From Alphaproteobacteria bacterium (GTDB lineage Bacteria > Pseudomonadota > Alphaproteobacteria > Micropepsales > Micropepsaceae), in assembly GCA_019245415.1 (NCBI GenBank), contig JAFARO010000004.1, positions 186,001 through 250,000 on the forward strand: a stretch of 64,000 nt of DNA, read 5' to 3'. The position numbers and the translations under genes are program-made. Shown here piece after piece: positions 57,216-64,000 of this stretch (position 1 is the first letter of the stretch; the number at the start of each line of letters is the position of its first letter). The notes beneath the pieces are model-generated. The model was not told the DNA's origin, did not search any database, and saw nothing but the letters and a program-made list of their open reading frames with translations.

Positions 57216-60107
57216 ATGAGCGACGACGAGAAGGCTGAAGACGCAGGGGCCGCACTTGTCGAGGACGAGCGAAGAATGGCGCGGGAAAAACGCCCTTCCG
57301 GTCGCCGCTCTCCGGTCGAAGGCGCCACCAGGGCCGAGCTCAAGGCTGCAAAGAAGCTGGCCCGTGTAGATCGCAGGACTGATCGCAAGCGGCAAAAGCA
57401 AAGCACGAAGCCGAAACAGCAAGGCGTTTCCCCCGAACCCGTCAAGGCCGAGCGCAAGGCTGCCAAGAAACAGGCGAGAGTGGAGCGAAGGACCGATCGC
57501 AAGCGGCAAAAGCAAGACCGGGAACCGAAGGCGGAAGACGCGCCCGCCAAGCCTGCCAACGCCGAGCGCAAGGCCGCGAAGAAGCAGGCGCGAGTCGAAC
57601 GCAGGGCAGCGCGCAAGGACCAGTCCGCGAAGAATTCCAAGCCCTCCCTAGGCGAAATCGCGGATGGCAAGGAGGCGCAGACGGCTGCACGCAAAGCCGA
57701 CCGCAAAGCCAAAAAGGCTGACGCCGATCCTGCCGCTCGCGCGGAGCAGCGAAAGGCGCGACGCGAAGCCAAAAAGGCTGACGCCGATCCTGCCGCTCGC
57801 GCGGAACAGCGAAAGGCGCGACGCGAAGCCAAGAAAGCATCCGGGGACGAAGACGACGGTCCGAGACCCTATCGTTTCAAGATATTCGCGCCCCATGCCG
57901 AGCCGCTGCGCTCGGCGCTCCTCGAAGGATTCGCAGCCGCCGCAGTCAAGGCGGAGGAGCGGGACGAAGGCCGCGTCGATCTCGCGGTACATGATTTCGA
58001 TGCGGCGCCGGACCCCGAACGTTACGGCGCCGCGATGGCGCAGGCCACGGCCCGCACCCATGTGTTGATCGAGCGCCAGGCGGTCGCGCAGAGCGGCGCG
58101 CTGGTAAAGCTTGCCGCGATGACGGGCGCGGCCATTTTGCAAATTGAACCAGGGCTGCAGCGGTTCGGTGCCGGCAGCGAGAGTGCCAATGAGGGATTGA
58201 TCGCGGAATGGGTGCTCGCCATCGCTTCTGCGCGGTCCAAGAAGGTGAAGTTCGCGCCGCCGCGCCGCGCGCCTGCGGACCTTGCCGCGGTTCGCGATTC
58301 CTTTGACCGGCCCGCCGAATTTCTCGGCCTGATCAGGAATGTCGTGCCATTGCCCAAGGCATTGTCGGCGCGACCGTCTGAGGAGGATGCCGCAGGACTG
58401 GCGGAGTCCAAGATCGTGCTCGGCTCGGAGATCAGCATCGCTCTGGAACGACCGCTAAACTGGTCGCGCGAATTCCCGGACCGGCGCAGTTCGTCGGCCT
58501 ATTTCGGTCTCGACTACCTGACGGGTGTCTTCTCGTACTGGTATGCGAGGGTTCAAGGTCAATCGAGCCAGCAGGTGAAGGCCATCGACGCGGCGCTGAA
58601 GAGCCGGGATGCAACCCCCAACACGCTGCTCGCGCGCGCCATGCAAATCGTGGACGATTTCGTCACCGCGCACCCGCGCGAAGACGGTGGACCGGCCTGG
58701 CAGGATCAGGCGGTCTTGCGTCGCGTGCGCGTACTGCTGCTGTACGTGCTCTGTTGCCGGGCCGCGCTCAAACGCAAGATCGGCTTCAATGAGGCGACGT
58801 TTGCAGCCACGGCCCGTGCATTGCTGGACCACATCGAGATCCTGCGCTCCGATGCGCGCTACGCGCCGGTCTCCCGTGACGGTATCGAGCAGGATTGTCT
58901 GTTGATCGGCATTGCGCTCGCGCTGCGCGGCCCTCCCTATGCCGGCGCGCTCCTGGACGACAGCCTTGCCCGGCTCAAGCGACTGCAGCTCGATCCGGGG
59001 CTGACCCAGGAAGGCGTGTGGCTTGGCGATTCCTTTGGCGAACACTGCGCCATCCTGGCCGAAATCTCCGGCCTCTGCGGCGATTTTCCTCCCACGCATG
59101 TGGCAAGGGCCGAGCCTCTCGCCGCGGCCGCCAAGAAGATGACCGCGTTCGCCGAGGCCATGCTCAAATGCAACGGCGAACCGCCCGCGATCGATGCCAG
59201 TCGCCAGCGGTCCTATGCCGAACGCCTGATGGGTGCGCGCAAAACCCTCGCCAAGGCCGCTGGAAAGAGCGCGCCGCAAGGCAAGCAACCGCTACGCATG
59301 CGCATCACCGACACCTATGTTTTTCGCGAAGCGCAGTATTTCATCAGTCATTCCTCGACGAGCGTGAGCCCGGATTCTTCTCTCGTCGTATTGCACGCCG
59401 ATCCCCCGTCGCTTGCACGCGGCGGTCCGGGCGGCATCACGCTGGTTTTCGCCCATGGCGCAGCCAACCTTCTGGTGCGTGCCGCGCCGCCGGAAGACGA
59501 GGAGGACGAAAGTTCTGCCCACGATCCGGCCTTGCGGAACGGGGTTCGCATCGACGGCCAGGGTTACCGCGCGGTGGAGAGCGGTTCGGCAGTCCAGGTC
59601 CGAATCGCCAAATCCTGGCGCGGACAAGGCTGGGCGGCGGCGCGCTGTCTGGAATCGAACCATGACGGCGGGTCGCTTGCGCGAACCGCGATTCATATCA
59701 AGGCGGCGCACGCTCTTGTCGTCGTCGACGAGCTCGAATCTGCCGACGGCGCCGAGCATGACTTCACGCAATTCTGGAATATCGCGCCGGAATTTTCCGC
59801 GCGGCAAGAGGGACCCGCGTCGGCTCTGCACAGCGATGCGCTCGGAACTTTGAACATCGCGTGCAGCGGGGAAGCGGCTCTGGCCAGCCGGGCGGGCGAC
59901 GGCGGCGCGCAGTTGAGCCGCAGCGCGCGCCTCGCCAAGGGCGCTCTCGCAACGCTCTTTCAATGGACGGAGCAACCAGCTCCCCTCGCGATCGCGATCG
60001 AACCGCACGCGGCGGACTGGTCGATTCGCGCGTCCGGTCAGGGTTTCGAGGCCCGCCTCGCATTTTGCGGCGGAGAGCTGCGGTGCGAGCTGGCCCAGAC
60101 ATCCTAG
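57216..60107 (+). CDS. Heparinase II/III-like protein with Lys/Arg-rich N-terminal region
   Basis: The 963-residue protein begins with a very basic, probably extended or coiled region (residues 40-208) built from repeats such as 'ERKAAKKQARVERRTDRKRQ' (three related copies near 40, 79 and 117) and two copies of a 20-residue 'ADADPAARAEQRKARREAKK' unit. A central domain (about 215-450) is followed by a helical toroid (450-720) and a C-terminal beta domain of the heparinase II/III type with 'REAQYFISHSSTS' and 'GGPGGITLVFAHGAANLLVRA'. It likely cleaves or binds an acidic polysaccharide. No signal peptide is visible. The basic tail could bind a polyanionic (for example sulfated) glycan. Confidence 0.75.
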   Translation: MSDDEKAEDAGAALVEDERRMAREKRPSGRRSPVEGATRAELKAAKKLARVDRRTDRKRQKQSTKPKQQGVSPEPVKAERKAAKKQARVERRTDRKRQKQDREPKAEDAPAKPANAERKAAKKQARVERRAARKDQSAKNSKPSLGEIADGKEAQTAARKADRKAKKADADPAARAEQRKARREAKKADADPAARAEQRKARREAKKASGDEDDGPRPYRFKIFAPHAEPLRSALLEGFAAAAVKAEERDEGRVDLAVHDFDAAPDPERYGAAMAQATARTHVLIERQAVAQSGALVKLAAMTGAAILQIEPGLQRFGAGSESANEGLIAEWVLAIASARSKKVKFAPPRRAPADLAAVRDSFDRPAEFLGLIRNVVPLPKALSARPSEEDAAGLAESKIVLGSEISIALERPLNWSREFPDRRSSSAYFGLDYLTGVFSYWYARVQGQSSQQVKAIDAALKSRDATPNTLLARAMQIVDDFVTAHPREDGGPAWQDQAVLRRVRVLLLYVLCCRAALKRKIGFNEATFAATARALLDHIEILRSDARYAPVSRDGIEQDCLLIGIALALRGPPYAGALLDDSLARLKRLQLDPGLTQEGVWLGDSFGEHCAILAEISGLCGDFPPTHVARAEPLAAAAKKMTAFAEAMLKCNGEPPAIDASRQRSYAERLMGARKTLAKAAGKSAPQGKQPLRMRITDTYVFREAQYFISHSSTSVSPDSSLVVLHADPPSLARGGPGGITLVFAHGAANLLVRAAPPEDEEDESSAHDPALRNGVRIDGQGYRAVESGSAVQVRIAKSWRGQGWAAARCLESNHDGGSLARTAIHIKAAHALVVVDELESADGAEHDFTQFWNIAPEFSARQEGPASALHSDALGTLNIACSGEAALASRAGDGGAQLSRSARLAKGALATLFQWTEQPAPLAIAIEPHAADWSIRASGQGFEARLAFCGGELRCELAQTS
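57721..57840 (+). repeat. 60-bp tandem duplication within the heparinase-like gene
   Basis: Two adjacent 60-base units (57721-57780, 57781-57840) differ at one internal base (57746/57806) plus a few at the 3' end, with part of a further copy before the first. They encode the 20-residue ADADPAARAEQRKARREAKK repeat. The near identity, including synonymous positions, indicates recent duplication. Confidence 0.85.
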
Positions 60108-60128
60108 TTTGCTGCTATCATCCGGACC

Positions 60129-62156
60129 ATGGGAAATTTTCGGGGCGTCGTGAAGGTCGGTGGGTCAGCGATTCGCGGCTGGCTGCTCGATCTCGACCGT
60201 CCCTCGCGCCCCGTCCGCTTCAAACTGGTCATCGATGGCGAAGTGCGCGGCAGCTTCGTGGCCGACGCCCGGCGCCGCTGGCTCTCGCGCAAAGCTGCCG
60301 GACAGGACAGTCACGGCTTTTCCATTCCCATCCGCAGGCCTTGGATCACCGGCCGCATGCAGAACATCGGCCTCGAGGACGAGCGGGACCTGCGCTTTTC
60401 GCTCCGCGCACGGCTCGGTCCTGAGCCGCACGAGCACTTCGAGGACAATGTCGTCTCCGCGGAAGCGTCCATCGGCGCACCAGAGAAGCCCGGCAGGCAC
60501 GCCGATGAGGATGAACGGGACGAGGTTACTGCCAAGCCCGCCCTGTTGCGCCAGATCCGCGCGCTCTCGGATCCTGAGCTGGGCCAGCTTCTGGCCGCGG
60601 TCGATCGCGACATCGTTCTGCCGCGACTGACGCGCCATGACAAAGACGGCGATTGGGAGGCGCTGTCTCGTTACCGCCGGACGCTGATCGGCGGGACCCG
60701 CACACAGCTTCTGAATTTGTTCGCTCGTGGCGCGGCCAAAGCGCAGGAGCCTGGCCATGCTGCCCGCGCGGCGACCGCCGCAGCGGCGCTGCATCCTCAG
60801 TCGTTCGAGGCGCATCTGCTCGCCGGTTCAGTCCTGGCCGCGCAGGGCAAGTTCGACGAAGGGCTGCGTCACCTTCGCATGGCCGAACGGCTGGAGGAGG
60901 AGGGTCACCGGGCGAAGCGGGAGATCGCAGCGGTTCTGGCGCGGGCATTGCGGCAGGAATTGGCACCTGAGCGCCGCAAGGCCCTGCGCGAGGACCATCT
61001 CGACGTATTGCGCGGTCTCGCCGCCATCGACAACGCCGCCTTCCGGGTGCGCTATAGGGTACCGCTCGCCTCGGCGCTATACGAGTGCGGCCGCTACGAC
61101 GAAGCGATCGCCGCCGCCGATGCGGTGCTTTTAGAAGCGCCGCGGGAGACGCGCGCGCTCCTGGTGAAGGCGCGCGCGCTTGTCGCGCGAAACCGCGTCG
61201 GCGAGGCGCGCCTGCACTTTGAAAGCGTCTTGGAGATCGATCCAGCGCATCGCGGGGCCCGCCAAAGCCTGCGCCTGCTGGCTGCCTTGGCCGACGAGGA
61301 GACGGCCGACCCAAGCGTTGTGGACCTGCCCAGCGCGACGCGCGAATCTTTGACCGACTTGAAGCATCATTGGATCTGCACCGGCGGCTGGACCGGCGAT
61401 GCCGAATCGTTCGCCGATTTCCTCGCCGAGCATCGTGCGCGGTGTACCGGTTTCGCCGAGCGTGACGGTCCACAGGGCAAGACCTCGTTCTGGCGCGCCG
61501 AAGCGTTGGACGGACTGATCGAGAGCGGCATTGTCCAAGGGCCGCAGGACGCCGGCCTCGCGCGCTGGCAGCGCTTCTACGCCGCAGTTGCGCAACCCCA
61601 GCCGCGCAAGAGAGCTCTGCTGGTTTCGCGCCACGGCGCCGATCTTTATGGCGGCGGCGAGCACTTCCTTCTCGACGTCGCGGCCCATCATGAAGCGCAG
61701 GGCTACCAGGTCATCCTGCTGGGGACGAAGAGCGGCTTCGCTGGCGAGGATTCCCGTCGCGGGGCACGGCGCCTTGTCTTCCTCCCCGAGAATCCAGCGC
61801 CCCTGCGCCGGTTCGTGCTGGAAAACGACATCTCGCTCGTTCACGCCATTTCCGGGACGGGATTCCTCGTCGCTGAGGCGCTGGGGTTTACCAATATCCC
61901 CTTCGTCTATGGGGTCCATTTCTGGAACGAACTTCTTGGCGATGGTCAGGGCAAGGCCTATTTCGACGAGATTTCCGGCGAGCCGCATGTGCGTCCGGAA
62001 TTCGCGCTGCTGCTGTCTCGCGCGGCGGTGGTTTATGCCAATTCGCGTTACACCCAGGCGATCCTGGAGGAGGGCTTCGGCGTGCGCTGTCCGATCCTCT
62101 TTGCCGCGCCGGGAGAACGTGAAGCGGCATTGGAACCGGCAAACGCGGCATGCTAG
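60129..62156 (+). CDS. TPR protein with truncated GT4 glycosyltransferase
   Basis: The 675-residue protein has an N-terminal beta-rich domain (residues 3-100, 'GWLLDLDRPSRPVRFKLVIDG'), a central TPR region (about 200-390) and then the start of a GT4-type glycosyltransferase ('LLVSRHGADLYGGGEHFLLDVAAHHEAQG', from residue about 495). The chain ends soon after 'VYANSRYTQAILEEGFGVRC', where the second (nucleotide-sugar-binding) domain would normally begin. No downstream frame restores it. It is likely inactive as a glycosyltransferase unless complemented in trans. Confidence 0.75.
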   Translation: MGNFRGVVKVGGSAIRGWLLDLDRPSRPVRFKLVIDGEVRGSFVADARRRWLSRKAAGQDSHGFSIPIRRPWITGRMQNIGLEDERDLRFSLRARLGPEPHEHFEDNVVSAEASIGAPEKPGRHADEDERDEVTAKPALLRQIRALSDPELGQLLAAVDRDIVLPRLTRHDKDGDWEALSRYRRTLIGGTRTQLLNLFARGAAKAQEPGHAARAATAAAALHPQSFEAHLLAGSVLAAQGKFDEGLRHLRMAERLEEEGHRAKREIAAVLARALRQELAPERRKALREDHLDVLRGLAAIDNAAFRVRYRVPLASALYECGRYDEAIAAADAVLLEAPRETRALLVKARALVARNRVGEARLHFESVLEIDPAHRGARQSLRLLAALADEETADPSVVDLPSATRESLTDLKHHWICTGGWTGDAESFADFLAEHRARCTGFAERDGPQGKTSFWRAEALDGLIESGIVQGPQDAGLARWQRFYAAVAQPQPRKRALLVSRHGADLYGGGEHFLLDVAAHHEAQGYQVILLGTKSGFAGEDSRRGARRLVFLPENPAPLRRFVLENDISLVHAISGTGFLVAEALGFTNIPFVYGVHFWNELLGDGQGKAYFDEISGEPHVRPEFALLLSRAAVVYANSRYTQAILEEGFGVRCPILFAAPGEREAALEPANAAC

Positions 62157-62187
62157 ACCAGCGGGTGCAAGCCGCAGGTACCGTTCC

Positions 62188-62955
62188 GTGAGTGCATTGA
62201 GAACCCAGCTGCGCGTCATCGCGACGCTCACCATCCGCGATCTGCAGAATCTGATGCGCGGGTACAATTACGGTTTTGCCTGGGCGTTGCTCGAGCCGGT
62301 GATCTTCATCGGCCTGATGCGCATCGCGCGGTCCGCCTTCAAAGGTCTGACGCCGCCCGACATGCCCCCCAACACCTTCCTGATTTTGGGCATTGTCCCA
62401 TTCTACATGTACAACTCCGCGCTCGGCTCGGCATACCAGGCGATCTCAGGCCCCGATACCCTTCTCCAGTTTCCGCGCGTCACGCCGATCGATATCGCGC
62501 TCGGCTCGGCGCTTAGCGATTTCTGCATTTATTTCGCACTGTTCCTCGGCTTTGTCGGCTTCTTCTCGATCTACGAGAGGGCGTGGCCGCCGCAGAACGG
62601 GCTCGAAGTGCTGCTGGTGTTTATCGCCCTTTGGATAATGGGAGTGGGACTGGGCATCGTGGTGGGCACGGCGGCGCGCGTGTTTCCGCCGATCAAGCAG
62701 TTCATCTCATACTACAATCTGGCAAACCGCATGCTTGGCGGCATGCTGTTCGTCATCACCATGTTCCCGTCGTCGTTCTGGCCCTATTTCACCTGGAATC
62801 CGATTCTGCACTGCATGGAGATGCTGCGCGACGGCTGGTTCGTCACCTACACCTCGCCGGTCGCCAGTCCGGCCTATGTGATCGAATGGATTCTCGGGTT
62901 GTTCCTGTTGGGCCTTTCGCTCGAGCGATTCCAGCGCCGCGTGCCCTACCTATGA
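62188..62955 (+). CDS. kpsM: Capsular polysaccharide ABC transporter permease (KpsM-like)
   Basis: The 255-residue protein has six membrane helices and the ABC-2 polysaccharide exporter signature 'TIRDLQNLMRGYNYGFAWALLEPV', 'LQFPRVTPIDIALGSALSDF' and 'WNPILHCMEMLRDGWF'. It forms the inner-membrane pore for capsule-type glycans. The GTG at 62188 is the best start. It overlaps the next gene in ATGA. Its sequence is normal, unlike its ATPase partner. Confidence 0.88.
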   Translation: MSALRTQLRVIATLTIRDLQNLMRGYNYGFAWALLEPVIFIGLMRIARSAFKGLTPPDMPPNTFLILGIVPFYMYNSALGSAYQAISGPDTLLQFPRVTPIDIALGSALSDFCIYFALFLGFVGFFSIYERAWPPQNGLEVLLVFIALWIMGVGLGIVVGTAARVFPPIKQFISYYNLANRMLGGMLFVITMFPSSFWPYFTWNPILHCMEMLRDGWFVTYTSPVASPAYVIEWILGLFLLGLSLERFQRRVPYL

Positions 62956-63674
62956 GCATCGTTTTCGAAGACGTGACCAAAAAGGTTCGGCTTGGAGCGG
63001 TCAAGCTGACCTATACGGGGCTGAACCTCCACATCCCGGCCGACTCTCGCATGGCGTTGCTGGGACACAAGCAGGCGGGACTGGAAGCCATCGTCAATCT
63101 GATCTGCGCCGCGGATGCCCCCGACTACGGACGCGTCAAGCGAACCCACTCGATATCCTGGCCGATTCCGAGCGGCCAGTTCGTGGCCAAACATCTGCCG
63201 TTGGTGGCCAACGCCCGGTTCATCGCGCGACTCTATGAGGCCGACGAAGGGAAATTCCTGCTTCAGCTCGCCGAGCTCGGCAAGCTCCGCGAATGGTTCG
63301 ACGTCAAGGTCGAAGAGTGCCCCAACGAAGTGCGCGCGATGTTCTGTTTTCTCGCCGGAATCTGTCTGCCATTCGAACAATATCTCATCACCAAGGTGAA
63401 TGTCGGGCCGAGGAGCGAGCGCGACCGGATCGGCGAGATGCTGGAAGAATTGGGAACGCGCGCCGGCATCCTGCTCGTCGGCAGCGACGTCAGGACGGCG
63501 CAGCGGATTTGCAGCGAGGCCTATGTCTTCGACAAGGGCTGCGCCACCTTCTTCAACGATATGGAGGCCGCGGCCGAGGCCTTCAGCGAGATCGAGACCG
63601 ACGAGGCGGGTGACGACGACTTTATGGGCGGCGATGCGGAGCTGGAAAGTCTCGTAAACGTCGACTTCTTCTGA
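62952..63674 (+). CDS. KpsT-like ABC transporter protein lacking all ATPase motifs
   Basis: The 240-residue protein aligns along its whole length with capsule-exporter ATPases (KpsT type), with 'IVFEDVTKKV', 'DAPDYGRVKRTHSISWPI' and 'FDKGCATFFNDMEAAAEAF' in the right places. Every catalytic motif is lost: Walker A reads GHKQAGLEA instead of GxxGxGKST, the signature reads ECPNE instead of SSGM, Walker B reads YLITKV instead of YLxDEx, and the switch His is replaced (VGSD). It keeps an open frame and ends in an acidic tail. It is probably a non-hydrolytic partner or regulator; another ATPase may act elsewhere. Confidence 0.8.
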   Translation: MSIVFEDVTKKVRLGAVKLTYTGLNLHIPADSRMALLGHKQAGLEAIVNLICAADAPDYGRVKRTHSISWPIPSGQFVAKHLPLVANARFIARLYEADEGKFLLQLAELGKLREWFDVKVEECPNEVRAMFCFLAGICLPFEQYLITKVNVGPRSERDRIGEMLEELGTRAGILLVGSDVRTAQRICSEAYVFDKGCATFFNDMEAAAEAFSEIETDEAGDDDFMGGDAELESLVNVDFF

Positions 63675-63692
63675 GCGCGGATTGTAAACTGG

Positions 63693-63723
63693 GCCGCGCC
63701 GCCGCATAGTGCACCGGCGCGGC
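63693..63723. terminator. Hairpin between the KpsT-like and KpsE-like genes
   Basis: A 9-bp GC-rich stem (63693-63701 with 63715-63723) has a 13-base loop and is followed by TTCTCTT. It could be an intrinsic terminator or an attenuator within the capsule-export unit, as the next gene begins 25 bases later on the same strand. Confidence 0.45.
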
Positions 63724-63748
63724 TTCTCTTGCCAGGCAGGTTTTGAGC

Positions 63749-64000
63749 ATGTCCAATCTCTACGAATCCACTGACGCGGCACGGGGCGCGACGCGGGGCG
63801 GACTGGGCGGGGTCTTGGATGCGGCGGGCGCAGTATGGGCAGCCCTCAAGGCGCTGCTTTCCGGGATCGCCGGGCGCATTTCGTTCTGGTCGGTGGTGGG
63901 TACCGTGGCGCTGCTCTGCTCGACCTACTATTTCGTCTTCGCGGAATCCCTCTACGACTCCCAGGCGACGCTGAGTATCCAGAACAGGGCGGCGACATCG
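63749..64000 (+). CDS. Polysaccharide export inner-membrane protein (KpsE-like), partial
   Basis: The frame opens with ATG 63749 and is still open at the window end (84 codons). After a variable N-terminus it has a membrane helix 'FWSVVGTVALLCSTYYFVF' and then 'AESLYDSQATLSIQNRA', the typical start of the periplasmic domain of KpsE/Wzz-like co-polymerase proteins of capsule export. The gene is cut by the window edge. Its place after the permease and KpsT-like genes supports the assignment. Confidence 0.75.
   Translation, partial: MSNLYESTDAARGATRGGLGGVLDAAGAVWAALKALLSGIAGRISFWSVVGTVALLCSTYYFVFAESLYDSQATLSIQNRAATS

Noticed and set aside
57721-57840. A CRISPR-like repeat
   Set aside because: The 60-base units are directly adjacent with no spacers and lie in frame within a coding sequence.
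62100-62187. A frameshift at the end of the truncated glycosyltransferase gene
   Set aside because: No other forward frame continues a glycosyltransferase second domain; the sequence runs into the kpsM-like start, so a deletion or natural end is more likely.

Overview
The window is a GC-rich stretch of an alphaproteobacterial chromosome. It is about 64 kb with roughly 54 protein genes, no rRNA or tRNA gene, no insertion sequence and no CRISPR array. The alphaproteobacterial assignment rests on two GTTC-N7-GTTC type LexA boxes, the imuA-imuB-dnaE2 mutasome, a coenzyme B12 ribonucleotide reductase, DUF2125 and MetX-MetW pairs, and a CheY-like protein beside MotA. The genus cannot be fixed from this sequence; the gene mix resembles Rhizomicrobium- or Caulobacter-like bacteria.

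Layout. 0-4.4 kb: DoxX, GNAT and SDR proteins, a Nudix hydrolase, then a single-domain response regulator and the flagellar stator motA. 4.4-10.4 kb: a sulfate-uptake operon (outer-membrane porin, periplasmic binding protein, cysT, cysW, a short cysA) followed by a TauE/SafE-type exporter. 10.4-16.5 kb: a 2-hydroxyacid reductase, an esterase, a YecR-like lipoprotein, and a class II ribonucleotide reductase whose upstream region carries a LexA box. 16.5-20.4 kb: tyrosine and histidine biosynthesis (tyrA/tyrC, hisC) divergent from methionine biosynthesis (metX, metW). 20.4-29.3 kb: a small exported protein, a methyltransferase, gloB, an Asp/Asn beta-hydroxylase-like protein, an M28 peptidase, a TonB receptor and a cation/proton antiporter. 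29.3-35.9 kb, minus strand: a Tat-exported spermidine-dehydrogenase-like flavoprotein and two aldehyde dehydrogenases (plausibly a polyamine to succinate route), a patatin and an HdeD-like membrane protein. 36-42.3 kb: imuA-imuB-dnaE2, interrupted by an antisense ParDE-type toxin-antitoxin module. 42.4-52 kb: S46 and M16 peptidases, cfa, an HPF-like ribosome protein, and hutI-hutU. 52-64 kb: a polysaccharide locus with two sulfotransferase-like proteins, a large TPR-glycosyltransferase, a TPR protein, a heparinase II/III-like protein with a Lys/Arg-rich tail, a glycosyltransferase lacking its C-terminal half, a KpsM-like permease, a KpsT homologue that has lost every ATPase motif, and the start of a KpsE-like protein that runs off the end.

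The most unusual points are the motif-less KpsT homologue inside an otherwise normal capsule-export operon, the toxin-antitoxin module inserted in the mutagenesis operon with its promoter lying on the dnaE2 start codon, and the LexA box before the B12-dependent ribonucleotide reductase. Functions are assigned from recognisable motifs in the translated sequence; no database search was run.
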